A stretch of DNA of 40,546 bases from Methanococcoides seepicolus (lineage in GTDB: Archaea; Halobacteriota; Methanosarcinia; Methanosarcinales; Methanosarcinaceae): assembly GCF_023684405.1 (NCBI RefSeq), contig NZ_JAGSOI010000019.1, forward strand, positions 1 to 40,546, written 5' to 3'. The position numbers and the translations under genes were made by a program. The notes beneath the pieces were generated by a model. That model made no database searches, was not told the origin of the DNA, and worked only from the letters and a program-made list of their open reading frames with translations. Positions 31,887-40,234 of this stretch are shown here, in pieces (the stretch's first letter is position 1; every line of letters begins with the position of its first letter).

Positions 31887-32627
31887 TCATTCAAGCTTTT
31901 CCAGACAAAGCCTGAAAACTTCAATACCTGCACCACGACATGCCGTCATTCTGCTACTATCAATATCTGCACAGACGATGCCCAGTCGTATATCTTCGAC
32001 ATCCACTCCGTACTTTTCAGCATAAGGTAGCTTGAACCTCTGTACCTGTCCGATGGCATTGTCTCTTGCATTAATCTCTATCTCTATCAGGAAATGCTTG
32101 TCCTGTGAGTCAGTAAAAACAGCATCTATCCTGCCACCTTCGACCTCCACCTCGACTTCGTGGAACGTCAGTCCGGGTTCGATAAGTTCAGGGATGCTGG
32201 ATATCATCCTTGATATATCATCTTCGGAAATATGTTTGGACTCAAGGGCATCCTCTACATTTGGTGACCTCATTATCAGATTCAGGTATTGAATAGCAGT
32301 CGTCATCTTGTTGTTCTTCACATTAGGATAGACTGCAATGTCCTTTCCATCTCTGGAATGAACGAGTATTCCCACATTGCTGAGATTCTTCTTGCGTGAG
32401 ATCGGAAGAGAACCTCTGCCCTTGCTAACAACACCGACAGTATTCCTCCGGCTCAATATTCGGATGTTCTCCAGAACATCTTCCTGTTCGTTCTCTGAAA
32501 GGTCCTCTATCTTAATGATCGTATAATCACAATCGTGTTCTTCCTTGATGGCCTGAAGGGTCCTCAAAACCGATTCTGCTACTTCCACCGGAGTGTCATC
32601 TCTTACATAATACCTGAAATTATCCAT
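31887..32627 (-). CDS. NucS-like endonuclease domain protein (DUF91)
   Basis: The 246-aa protein has a C-terminal restriction-like domain similar to NucS/EndoMS: FHEVEVEVEGGRIDAVFTD with Asp168, then LIEIEINARDNAIGQVQRF with Glu182 and Gln194. In NucS the motif is ExK; here it is Glu182-Ile-Glu184, so the lysine is missing and cleavage activity is doubtful. The first 130 residues resemble nothing I know and may mediate other contacts. ATG 32627 starts it. It converges with fdhD. Confidence 0.75.
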   Translation of the reverse strand: MDNFRYYVRDDTPVEVAESVLRTLQAIKEEHDCDYTIIKIEDLSENEQEDVLENIRILSRRNTVGVVSKGRGSLPISRKKNLSNVGILVHSRDGKDIAVYPNVKNNKMTTAIQYLNLIMRSPNVEDALESKHISEDDISRMISSIPELIEPGLTFHEVEVEVEGGRIDAVFTDSQDKHFLIEIEINARDNAIGQVQRFKLPYAEKYGVDVEDIRLGIVCADIDSSRMTACRGAGIEVFRLCLEKLE

Positions 32628-33002
32628 ACTATCACACTTACAACCTCTCTATATAATAATGAGAACTATTTACATAGGGGTGTTTTATAATTCTAAAATG
32701 ACTTTCAAAAATTTAATTGCTCAATCTACCTTTCTGTACATTTAAGGATGCTTGTACTCTTCTTTAAATGCAAAGTTTTTTAAGTACATAATATACAATT
32801 ATTACAACTATTCTAAATATTACTCCTGTTGGGGAAGTTTATTGATCATTTCTATAATAGTTTTTCCAGTATAGTTGCTATAATCTATTTCAACTTAATT
32901 TGAAACCGCCATCTATAAATATGTATTTCAATATTATTTGAAATGCCTTGAAGCTGCTCAAGTGACGAAGATCGTTGTATGATAAAGACAGGATGTGATC
33001 GT
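32628..33002. other. Intergenic region with ArsR-type operators
   Basis: The 375-bp A+T-rich gap separates the divergent NucS-like gene and the thioredoxin operon. Besides the two operators and TATA box listed separately, a start at ATG 32943 encodes only Met-Pro before a stop, and another ATG at 32979 is in frame with the thioredoxin gene. Confidence 0.5.
32887..32944 (+). promoter_or_regulatory. Two ArsR/SmtB-type inverted repeats around a TATA box
   Basis: TTTCAA-N6-TTGAAA occurs at 32888-32905 and at 32926-32943, with centres 38 bp apart. CTATAAATAT (about 32913-32922) between them is the likely TATA box. A repressor bound at both would block transcription of the thioredoxin, DGC and permease genes. 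Such sites are typical of ArsR-family metal or sulfur sensors, though no arsR gene is in the window. Confidence 0.6.
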
Positions 33003-33236
33003 ATGAAAATAGAAATACTCGGTACAGGATGTGCAAAGTGCGTCAAGACAAAAGAGGTAGTTGAAAAAGCTCTTCAGGAAAGTGGGCTCCAAGCGGATGT
33101 TGTCAAGGTTGAAGATTATGAGACCATTCTTTCCTATGGAGTAATGATAACTCCCGGGCTTGTCATTGACGGCGAGGTAATGATCGCCGGCAAAGCTCCC
33201 AGTGTGGACAATGTTAAAAAATGGATCTCTGGATAA
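33003..33236 (+). CDS. Small thioredoxin-family protein (redox-active disulfide protein 2 type)
   Basis: The 77-aa protein is a minimal thioredoxin/glutaredoxin-like fold (TIGR00412 type). It has MKIEILGTGCAKCVKTKEVVE with the redox pair Cys10-Ala-Lys-Cys13, the cis-proline loop MITPGLVIDGEV and AGKAPSVDNVKKWI. Such proteins are often encoded with UPF0718 permeases and are thought to handle metal or thiol substrates. ATG 33003 gives the family N-terminus; ATG 32979 would add eight residues. It is the first gene of the operon behind two operators. Confidence 0.9.
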   Translation: MKIEILGTGCAKCVKTKEVVEKALQESGLQADVVKVEDYETILSYGVMITPGLVIDGEVMIAGKAPSVDNVKKWISG

Positions 33237-33314
33237 TGATACAGTCCCATGTCCATGATACGGTATTAAAATCATAAAATTAGAAAAGGTGTTAAAAATG
33301 ACTGAAAATATGAA

Positions 33315-33683
33315 ATGTGGCGTGAATGTGAGTGTGAGTCAGAGATCGTTGGTATCTATCCATGTTCAGGCTCAGCGAATGTAGGTATCATCTCTAACCA
33401 GCTGGCAATAGGACTGACTAAAGCTGGAAAAGGCAAGATGCTGTGTACTGCCGGAATCGGTGCTAAGATCCCCGGTCAGTTGAGGTCTGCAGAGGGTTGT
33501 GACAGGGTGGTTGTGATAGATGGCTGTCCAATGAACTGTGCCTCTAAAATTTTCGAGAACGCCGGGATAGCAGTGGATGAACATATATTTGTCACTGAAC
33601 TTGGCGTGAAGAAGACAAGGGATATGGATATCGAAGATTCGGTGATCTCAGAGAGTCTGGTGAAGTGTGTCAAGCTTTTCTGA
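33315..33683 (+). CDS. Putative zinc-binding DGC-domain protein, N-terminus frame-disrupted
   Basis: The 122-aa frame contains the DGC-domain signatures: GIYPCSGSANVGIISNQLA, CTAGIGAKIPG, CDRVVVIDGCPMNCASKIF and a C-terminal KCVKLF, with conserved cysteines that probably bind zinc. The ribosome-binding site AAAGGTG belongs to ATG 33298, whose frame (MTENMKCG) stops after 28 codons. Restoring one base after GGC would join it as KCGCECECE to this frame, so a one-base deletion, sequencing error or frameshifting is likely. Translation from ATG 33315 alone (MWRECECE) has no ribosome-binding site. It lies between the thioredoxin and permease genes. Confidence 0.7.
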   Translation: MWRECECESEIVGIYPCSGSANVGIISNQLAIGLTKAGKGKMLCTAGIGAKIPGQLRSAEGCDRVVVIDGCPMNCASKIFENAGIAVDEHIFVTELGVKKTRDMDIEDSVISESLVKCVKLF

Positions 33684-33833
33684 TCGCTCCCTGTGAGCTT
33701 TGTGAAAACGAAGAGGATGCTAAAATATAATGCATCATCTGAACAGTGATGCTATAAAATACATGACAGGTGCAAGCCAGCCGTATAATTCTAAGATGCT
33801 GGTCCCTGTTTATTTACTCTGGAGGAAATGATA

Positions 33834-34799
33834 ATGGTTGACGTGTTCTATCCCATGCAGTGGGTAGCAGATAAGGTCACCTACGATCTACTTGGGATCG
33901 AAGCCACTACAGGTCTTGCAAAAAGCCTGAATTTTATTATCTATGATGTACTGAAGATATTTGCACTTCTTTCTGTAATGATCTTCCTTATAGCTTATAT
34001 GAGGTCCTATATTACTCCTGAGAAATCCAGAAGAATACTTGGAGGCAAAAAAGGACCGATGTATAATGTAGCAGCATCACTTGTGGGTACTGTCACCCCG
34101 TTTTGTTCATGTTCATCCGTTCCGATCTTCATCGGTTTCATTGAAGCAGGTGTACCCCTTGGTGTGACTTTTTCATTCCTCATCACCTCTCCCCTTGTTA
34201 ATGAAGCAGCCATTGCCGTGCTCTGGGCCACACTGGGATTCAAGGCTACTGCACTCTATGTTGTTTCAGGTGTTGTTATCGGTGTTGTCGGAGGGTCTGT
34301 AATGGGCCTGCTCAAGCTGGAGAAACACGTTGCAGGTTTTGTCTATGATGTGCACTCACTGCCTTTTAAGGAAGCTGAGATGAGCTCCAGACAGAGGCTC
34401 GATTACGCTTTTGATGAGGTCAAAAGCATTGTAGGTAAGATCTGGATATATGTCATTATAGGTGTAAGTCTTGGAGGTATATTCCACGGTTTTGCTCCAG
34501 AAGGAATACTTGCACAGTATGCAGGAAAAGATAATCTCTTTGCTATCCCTGTTGCAGTACTGATAGGCGTACCACTCTATTCCAATGTCATGGGCCTAAT
34601 CCCTGTGGTCGAAAGTCTCATTGGAAAAGGGCTACCCATCGGTACTTCCCTGGCATTCCTGATGTCTGTCACTGCAGTATCACTGCCTGAGATGATCATA
34701 TTGAAAAAGGTCCTGAGCAATGAACTGATCGCCCTGTTCGTGGCGATCGTGGCAGTAGCTGTGATATTCACAGGCTATATGTTCAATGCGGTTCTGTAA
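33834..34799 (+). CDS. UPF0718 family permease (COG0701, ArsP-like)
   Basis: A 321-aa inner-membrane protein with about eight transmembrane segments. The family signature SLVGTVTPFCSCSSVPIFIG (two conserved cysteines), then GVTFSFLITSPLVNEAAI, and the repeated-half counterpart PLYSNVMGLIPVVESL are visible. Relatives include permeases that export organoarsenicals, but the substrate here is unknown. ATG 33834 has GGAGG 8 nt upstream and was preferred to ATG 33828. It follows the DGC gene by 150 bp and is probably under the same ArsR-type control. Confidence 0.9.
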   Translation: MVDVFYPMQWVADKVTYDLLGIEATTGLAKSLNFIIYDVLKIFALLSVMIFLIAYMRSYITPEKSRRILGGKKGPMYNVAASLVGTVTPFCSCSSVPIFIGFIEAGVPLGVTFSFLITSPLVNEAAIAVLWATLGFKATALYVVSGVVIGVVGGSVMGLLKLEKHVAGFVYDVHSLPFKEAEMSSRQRLDYAFDEVKSIVGKIWIYVIIGVSLGGIFHGFAPEGILAQYAGKDNLFAIPVAVLIGVPLYSNVMGLIPVVESLIGKGLPIGTSLAFLMSVTAVSLPEMIILKKVLSNELIALFVAIVAVAVIFTGYMFNAVL

Positions 34800-34912
34800 A
34801 AAAGGATACTTGATGAGCAAGATATTGGATTTTGCTCTTCTTGTTCTTTCCAAAAAAGTAATAGGGACTTTCCACTCCAATACTTTCGTTGTGCAGTTCA
34901 GTTATCTTCTCT

Positions 34913-35512
34913 TTAATCTTCTTCATCTCTGCAGCTCTCGCACAATATTCTCCCATTTACCGTTGCAAGATCAACTAAATAGTAACCACATCTCTGACAT
35001 ATTCCCCCCGCATATTCTTCTTCCGCCATAACATTTTGTTCGTGGTTCATTTCTATGAGATCTGCCAGTATCGTAGTCAATCCGGGTGCTATCGTAAGTA
35101 GATCCCTGGCTGTGATGATGCCCACAATCTTCCCATTCTGCATTACAGCAAGCCTGCGAATATTGGCCTTAGACATTATTTTAGAAGCATCTATGACATT
35201 CGTGGATGGTTTGATCATTATCAAAGGAGAAGACATGAGCATGGAAGCAGAGACATTTTCAGGTTTCTTGTTCTTTGCTACTATCTTTTTTATCATGTCT
35301 CTTTCAGTTATGATCCCCACTGCCTTATCTTTCTTTGTTACGATTATGCTGCCCACATTGTGCTCTATCATCTCCTTTCCTACTTTTAGAGCACTTTCCT
35401 CGATATCTGTGGTAATCACTTTTACTGTCATTACTTCCTTGACCGAGATATATTTCTCAATCTCTTTGATAGAGTCGTTTGTCTCCTGATTGTTTGTAGT
35501 ATCCATAACCAT
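34913..35512 (-). CDS. CBS-domain protein with C-terminal zinc ribbon
   Basis: The 200-aa cytosolic protein has a pair of CBS modules. The first runs VKEVMTVKVITTDIEESALK to VGSIIVTKKDKAVGIITERD; the second runs SASMLMSSPLIMIKPS to GKIVGIITARDL. A zinc ribbon follows (GGICQRCGYYL and ILCESCRDEED). CBS pairs sense adenine nucleotides; the target protein is unknown. Starts near residue 1 are uncertain: ATG 35512 follows GGGGGTAGCT, ATG 35506 is also possible and the frame is open to 35539. Confidence 0.85.
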   Translation of the reverse strand: MVMDTTNNQETNDSIKEIEKYISVKEVMTVKVITTDIEESALKVGKEMIEHNVGSIIVTKKDKAVGIITERDMIKKIVAKNKKPENVSASMLMSSPLIMIKPSTNVIDASKIMSKANIRRLAVMQNGKIVGIITARDLLTIAPGLTTILADLIEMNHEQNVMAEEEYAGGICQRCGYYLVDLATVNGRILCESCRDEED

Positions 35513-35623
35513 AGCTACCCCCATTCCTATTTTTAACAATGAAATGTTAATCCCACTGTACTATTAATTTCCCACTATTCAGAAAGTTTGTTTTTGATTC
35601 TATATATGTGCTTGTGTGCAATT

Positions 35624-35833
35624 TTACTCCTTAATGTAGTCAGGGGGATAATTAGGAATTATACTCGAGATGAGCCAATCACAATGAGAATATTCGAAAT
35701 TGATCTCTATCTGTATGAGTCGTTTACTTTGAATGCTAGTGTGAAGGAGGGTTGGGGAAATGGGCCTGAATGTCTTTGGGTCCAGGAAGAGTGTTTTTTC
35801 GCAGTAGCTGCACATGGTCTTAAGTTCGGTCAC
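35624..35833 (-). pseudogene. Possible decayed C-terminal zinc motif of a sensor kinase
   Basis: A minus-strand frame reads ELKTMCSYCEKTL, later INFEYSH and ends NYPPDYIKE-stop. Many PAS-type sensor kinases end with a domain of the form ICxxCKKIRD...FSHGICPDC...YPDY, and this fragment shows the first cysteine pair, the FxxSH and the PDY in the same order, while the second CPxC is lost. It begins about 100 bp downstream of the histidine kinase gene on the same strand. It may be a remnant of that gene's former 3' end or of another kinase. Tentative. Confidence 0.3.
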
Positions 35834-35931
35834 TAACTTATGTGTTATGAATTGAGGATCTCTGCAAAGTTCCCATCTTCCTCTCTGCAGGCCGAAGAAA
35901 GTTCTTTGTGTTTTATCCGAAAAAATGAGCC

Positions 35932-37503
35932 TCAGGCTTTCTTTACCGTTACCCAGAAAACACTGCCTTTTGCAGCAGGATTGTTCTCGACCCCAATGTG
36001 TCCTCCGTGCAGCTCGGTTATCTTCTTTGCTATGGCAAGCCCGAGCCCTGTGCCCTTGACACCGCTTTTATCCACTCGCTTGAAACGCTCGAACAACTTA
36101 AGCTTATCCTCGTCTGCAATACCGGGGCCAAAGTCTGTGACAGTTACTTTCCACTCGTCACCGGAATCCAGTATATCTATTATCACTCTTTCTTTTTCGG
36201 GACTGTATTTTATGGCATTTGATAGAAGATTGACAAACACCTCTTCTATCATGGGATTTACCTTTGCCATATATGCACTATCAGGCCTTACTTCAATGTC
36301 CATTCCCCTTTCATCGATCTGGAGTTTGAGACTTTCCAAGATCTTCTTTAGCATCAGGGCAATATCCATGTCCTTGAACTCTATATTCTCAATGGTGTCC
36401 AGTTTTGCAAAGCTGGCTGCACTTTTGATCATATCGATAAGTTTTTCGTTGTTCCTGTCGATGGTCTGCAGGATCTTCATCCTTTCCTCATCTTCCTCAC
36501 TCTCAAGCAGGATGTCGGTATATCCTTTTACGATCCCTGCAGGATTGAGTAGATCATGGCGCAAAATATCTGTAAAGAGGTCTTTCATCTCATTAGACTT
36601 TTTTAACTGATCTGCATGGTTCCTGAGGTTTTCGATAGCTTCTCTACGTTGCATGAGATTCCATAATCCTTGCATCAGCAACGTTAGTTGTCGCACGTCT
36701 GATCTATCATAATCCCCATCCTTGTTGCCCACACCTGCGGTGGCAACTATTCTTTCCCCTTCAAACACAGGTATGGTCAGGTAGTTATACAGTTCCACAT
36801 GACCGGGTGGAAATCCTTTCTTGAGAGGGTCGGGCGCAAGGTAATCATTGACTATAAAAGGCTTCCTTTGTCGTATGGGTTCTCCCCAGAGTCCGATATT
36901 TTTCACAGTATACACGAATTTCTTATCCGGGATAGTACATTCATGCATCACACTGTTAGACCATGTGTGCATTGTGAGGAGGCTCTCATCCTCGTTGAGG
37001 AATGCAATGTAACCTATAGTGCTCTGTGTAAGCCTGACAGCCTGTTCGTGCACAAAATCAGCTATCTGCTGCATTGGTGCTTCGGTCATCTGTTCAAGCT
37101 CCAGAAGTGCTTCAAGACGGTACTCGTCAAGCTTCAGGGCATTTTGCAGTTCTACCCTTGAAGTGACATCTTGCAGGATACAAACAGTGCCATGGGAGGT
37201 ACCCTGGCCCGAGGTACCAGGACTGCAGTATAATTCTATCTCTATTGCATCATCCTTTCCAGGCGGGTGAAAATTAATCTGATGATGTATGGGCTTTCCG
37301 GAAAGAGCAGTTTCGATAACATTTTGCATGTCTTCATCTGTGAAAATATCGTTCATGTTCGAGCTGAAAATGTCCTTTTTCTGCATATTGAGAATACTGG
37401 TGAGTTTTTCGTTGCAGAAGGTGATCATCCCATTCTCATCGAAGTAAATGATACCCAATGGAGAACTTTCAAAGATCATGCGATACTCATTTTCAGATTC
37501 CAA
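35932..37503 (-). CDS. PAS-GAF sensor histidine kinase
   Basis: A 523-aa soluble kinase without transmembrane segments. Residues 1-120 form a PAS domain (MIFESSPLGIIYFDENG, VCILQDVTSR). Residues 140-285 form a GAF domain (IGYIAFLNEDES, GLWGEPIRQRKPFIVNDY, IVATAGVGNKDGDY). HisKA carries the phosphoacceptor His316 (TDILRHDLLNP), and the HATPase domain follows with NLLSNAIKYSP (N box), DFGPGIAD (G1) and GTGLGLAIAKK (G2). It should sense a cytosolic signal, perhaps redox-linked, and phosphorylate an unidentified response regulator; none is encoded nearby. ATG 37503. Confidence 0.92.
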   Translation of the reverse strand: MESENEYRMIFESSPLGIIYFDENGMITFCNEKLTSILNMQKKDIFSSNMNDIFTDEDMQNVIETALSGKPIHHQINFHPPGKDDAIEIELYCSPGTSGQGTSHGTVCILQDVTSRVELQNALKLDEYRLEALLELEQMTEAPMQQIADFVHEQAVRLTQSTIGYIAFLNEDESLLTMHTWSNSVMHECTIPDKKFVYTVKNIGLWGEPIRQRKPFIVNDYLAPDPLKKGFPPGHVELYNYLTIPVFEGERIVATAGVGNKDGDYDRSDVRQLTLLMQGLWNLMQRREAIENLRNHADQLKKSNEMKDLFTDILRHDLLNPAGIVKGYTDILLESEEDEERMKILQTIDRNNEKLIDMIKSAASFAKLDTIENIEFKDMDIALMLKKILESLKLQIDERGMDIEVRPDSAYMAKVNPMIEEVFVNLLSNAIKYSPEKERVIIDILDSGDEWKVTVTDFGPGIADEDKLKLFERFKRVDKSGVKGTGLGLAIAKKITELHGGHIGVENNPAAKGSVFWVTVKKA

Positions 37504-37725
37504 TAGTCACACCTCATTCCATAGTTTGTCTGGTCCACAAGTAAAGAATCATATAAGAAAATATCAATCAAGGGGTGTAGTGCATCCTCTGGTGGATATG
37601 CTACACCTTTAAAATGAAGAACTGCAAAAAAATACTTACAGTATTTATAGCAGGTCAATCTAATGTACCACTATGTGGTGGCATATTTTTCCCCAATTGA
37701 TTTTTATCTAAAAATAATCCCGTCT

Positions 37726-38088
37726 TTATTTTAGTTGTTTCAAAGCTTCCCTGCAGGATGCGACAGCTGGAGCTCCAGATGTGATGTATATGACTTCCAG
37801 GGTTTCCATGATCTCTTCCTTGGTAGCACCGTTCTTGAGCGCACTTTGCATTTGCACAACAGTACACCTATCGCACTGTTTGGATGCAACCACTGCCAGA
37901 GCCATCAGTATTTTCATCTTTGCTGGCAGAGCACCATCGGACAACAGTTTATGGTTGCAACGGTTATATTTCTTTAAAAAATCCGGGTCAAGGTCCCCAA
38001 CGGTTTCAAGGATGCGAGGAGTGAAACCAAGTTTATCGCTCATACTATCCAGTAACTCTTTGTGTTCAAGTTCTTCATGTTCAGACAT
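37726..38088 (-). CDS. Carboxymuconolactone decarboxylase/AhpD-like protein
   Basis: The 120-aa helical protein has the AhpD-like core [31 protein letters not shown] in two parts: the [11 protein letters not shown] helix and Cys72-Asp-Arg-Cys75 after it. [22 protein letters not shown] follows. AhpD-type proteins use the CxxC pair in peroxide or thiol metabolism. The proton-relay histidine usually four residues after the second Cys is Gln79 here. ATG 38088. It is monocistronic, 220 bp before the histidine kinase gene. Confidence 0.87.
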   Translation of the reverse strand: MSEHEELEHKELLDSMSDKLGFTPRILETVGDLDPDFLKKYNRCNHKLLSDGALPAKMKILMALAVVASKQCDRCTVVQMQSALKNGATKEEIMETLEVIYITSGAPAVASCREALKQLK

Positions 38089-38336
38089 TTAATGCCCCCA
38101 ATTGTCTTACACTAATTTTGTGATTACTTATTATTTACTTATTTTGCTGGCAGAATGCATATGTGAAAATGGTAAGTACAATTATTATCAACAGTTTATG
38201 GGGTTTCAGGGTTCAACAGAGAAATCTAACTATTTCATTTTTCTATGAAAAATTGATATTCTTCAGGTCCTTTAATTGTTGAGGTCCTGCTATTCTTCTT
38301 GCTGACCGGCAATATTGGAATCTGGAAACCCGCCGT

Positions 38337-39128
38337 TCACAACCTCTCTATGTTAGTCGTAAGGTCAAAAGGGCTTGCATAAAATGGGGCTGTGGTCACG
38401 ACAAAATCCACTGAAGCTGCATATTTCGGGATTTCCTCAAATGAAACACCGCCGACAGCAAGCTCGAGCTTTGGATTTATCTTTCTAAGTTTTGGTGCCA
38501 CTTCTTTTAGCTCTTCAGGGCTGTAGTGGTCGAGTAGCAGGATATCTGCTATGGGGGCGTACTGGAAAACTTCTTCCTTTGTGCGTGGTTCTATCTCTAT
38601 CTTCCTCATGGCCCTGAGCTTTTCAAAAGAACCGACCACATTGAAATGGTTCTGTGTTATCAGTATGGAATCACTAAGGGAATTTCGATGATGGTCACCG
38701 CCACCGACATGTACGGACCTTAATTCGTATTTGCGAAATCCGGGATGTGTCTTCCTGCTTGTGGCTATCATTATATCAGGATTCACTTCTCTTGCACTGT
38801 CCACCATTCTCTTTGTCTTTGTCGCAATGGCGCAGGTCATTGAAAGAAATGTCTGTGAGATCCTCCAGAACTTGAAAAGCTTACACAGGTCGCCTTCCGC
38901 TTCGAAAAGCACAGCATTCTCTACAAACTCTTTTCCGTTTTCGAGATGCATGTTCACTTTCAAGCCTTTCTTCTCATAGAATTCTGCCAGATCGTCTGCA
39001 CAGGAGGCAATACCGGGGTCTCTTGACCTGATCGTCAGACTTCCTTCTCCTTCGATACCGAGCAGTTCTGTGGTCTCATCTCCGTAGGGGCAATCCTCAA
39101 GCAGATAATGTTCGAATTCTTCAATCAT
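38337..39128 (-). CDS. modD: ModD-like phosphoribosyltransferase
   Basis: The 263-aa protein resembles nicotinate-nucleotide pyrophosphorylase (NadC) and more closely ModD, which is often encoded with molybdate transporters. It opens LLEDCPYGDETTELLGI and has ASCADDLAEFYEKKGL, RKTHPGFRKYELRSVHVGGG (phosphoribosyl site), HRNSLSDSILITQNH, EIEPRTKEEVFQY, DILLLDHYSPEE and AVGGVSFEEIPKYAASVDFVVTT. The reaction of ModD is not established as far as I know. No molybdate transporter is in this window, although a probable molybdenum enzyme operon lies 7 kb away. ATG 39128. Confidence 0.85.
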   Translation of the reverse strand: MIEEFEHYLLEDCPYGDETTELLGIEGEGSLTIRSRDPGIASCADDLAEFYEKKGLKVNMHLENGKEFVENAVLFEAEGDLCKLFKFWRISQTFLSMTCAIATKTKRMVDSAREVNPDIMIATSRKTHPGFRKYELRSVHVGGGDHHRNSLSDSILITQNHFNVVGSFEKLRAMRKIEIEPRTKEEVFQYAPIADILLLDHYSPEELKEVAPKLRKINPKLELAVGGVSFEEIPKYAASVDFVVTTAPFYASPFDLTTNIERL

Positions 39129-39493
39129 GGTTTCACCTATTGTTTCATAATTAGATTTAATATCATATTTGTTAAAAAATACGATCGTATGACCACTGTG
39201 GTCAATAAATGCTGCTGTTCTTACGGAGTAGATGAACGGACAAGTGGCATTACTAATGGAGAGCTTAGTGGAATTCAGCTATCCCAATATGCCGGTTTGC
39301 ACTATTTAGCGGTCATACATTCGAATTTAACATAGTCTAAGCAAGCGTTATGTATGAATGAACATATCGGTTATAAATGTATCGATTTGATCAGGATCTT
39401 ATTGTTTTATCATTTTAAAATTAACATGTTTTAACCTTACTTACTCTTGTTTTTCCGATAACTTGATATTTCCAAGAATTTTATTGATATAGC
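39129..39493. other. Intergenic region with palindrome and a small Cys-rich ORF
   Basis: The 365-bp gap separates the divergent ModD-like and Nif3-like genes. It holds the palindrome TGACCACTGTGGTCA (39190-39204). Starting inside it, at ATG 39189, is a 49-codon ORF (MTTVVNKCCCSYG... ending HSNLT) without a clear ribosome-binding site. The last 150 bp are A+T-rich promoter-like sequence. Confidence 0.4.
39190..39204. promoter_or_regulatory. 15-bp palindrome TGACCAC-T-GTGGTCA
   Basis: This perfect inverted repeat with a one-base centre lies 62 bp before the modD start on the other strand. It could be the operator of modD or of the small ORF that starts inside it. Confidence 0.4.
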
Positions 39494-40234
39494 ATGGAGT
39501 TATCAAAAGTAGTCGAAACACTTGAGGAGATCGCCTCTCCTGAACTTGCAGAGGATTTTGATATTGGGCGAATAGGTCTCACACTTGACCTCGACAACGA
39601 TATCAAAAGAATAGCAGTTGCACTTGACCCTACCGAATATGTCCTGGAACGTGTAGCACAGATAGGCGCAGACCTGCTCATCACCCATCACACATTGATA
39701 TTCCATTCTGTGAACCTTATCTCAAAAGAGCTTGCTGGCCTGCTAAAAATTGCACTTGAGCATGAAATATCCCTTTATTCGATGCATACGAACTATGACA
39801 GTGCAAAGGGTGGTGTGAACGATGTGCTCGCTCAACGTCTGGGTCTTAACGACGTATATGAGGTGGGCATGGGGCGTATAGGTACTATTGACGAATGTCC
39901 TCTGGATGTGTTCATCGACCATGTGGCAAAAAGTCTGAACACTCATCTTCAGTATGTTGGGGAAAAGGATACCATTAAAAAAGTAATGGTCTTTGGTGGC
40001 AGTGGTTTCAAGGACGACTATCTCGATATCGCAAGGGACAACGATGTGGATGCCTATGTTTCTGCTGAACTGAAACACGATGTTCTCCGCAGCTATGATG
40101 ACCTGCTCCTTGTGGATGCTACCCATTATGCAACAGAGAACCCTGCAATGGAAACTCTCTGTGAACGTTTGAAGGACTTATTAAAGATCGATGTTGAATT
40201 CATTGCGAACGATCCTTTCCTCAAGGTGAGATGA
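39494..40234 (+). CDS. Nif3-like dinuclear metal-centre protein (DUF34)
   Basis: The 246-aa protein belongs to the Nif3/DUF34 family, which forms hexameric rings with a two-metal site. The ligands are in ADLLITHHTLIFHS (two histidines), MHTNYDSAKGGVND and DATHYATENPAME. Lineages differ in proposed function (GTP cyclohydrolase-like, cofactor repair); none is proven here. The ATG at 39494 gives MELSKVVETLEEI. Its stop overlaps the start of the next gene by 4 bp. Confidence 0.9.
   Translation: MELSKVVETLEEIASPELAEDFDIGRIGLTLDLDNDIKRIAVALDPTEYVLERVAQIGADLLITHHTLIFHSVNLISKELAGLLKIALEHEISLYSMHTNYDSAKGGVNDVLAQRLGLNDVYEVGMGRIGTIDECPLDVFIDHVAKSLNTHLQYVGEKDTIKKVMVFGGSGFKDDYLDIARDNDVDAYVSAELKHDVLRSYDDLLLVDATHYATENPAMETLCERLKDLLKIDVEFIANDPFLKVR

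Noticed and set aside
35588-35836. 82-codon plus-strand ORF MFLILYMCLC...
   Set aside because: No ribosome-binding site or family likeness; the opposite strand carries the sensor-kinase motif remnant.
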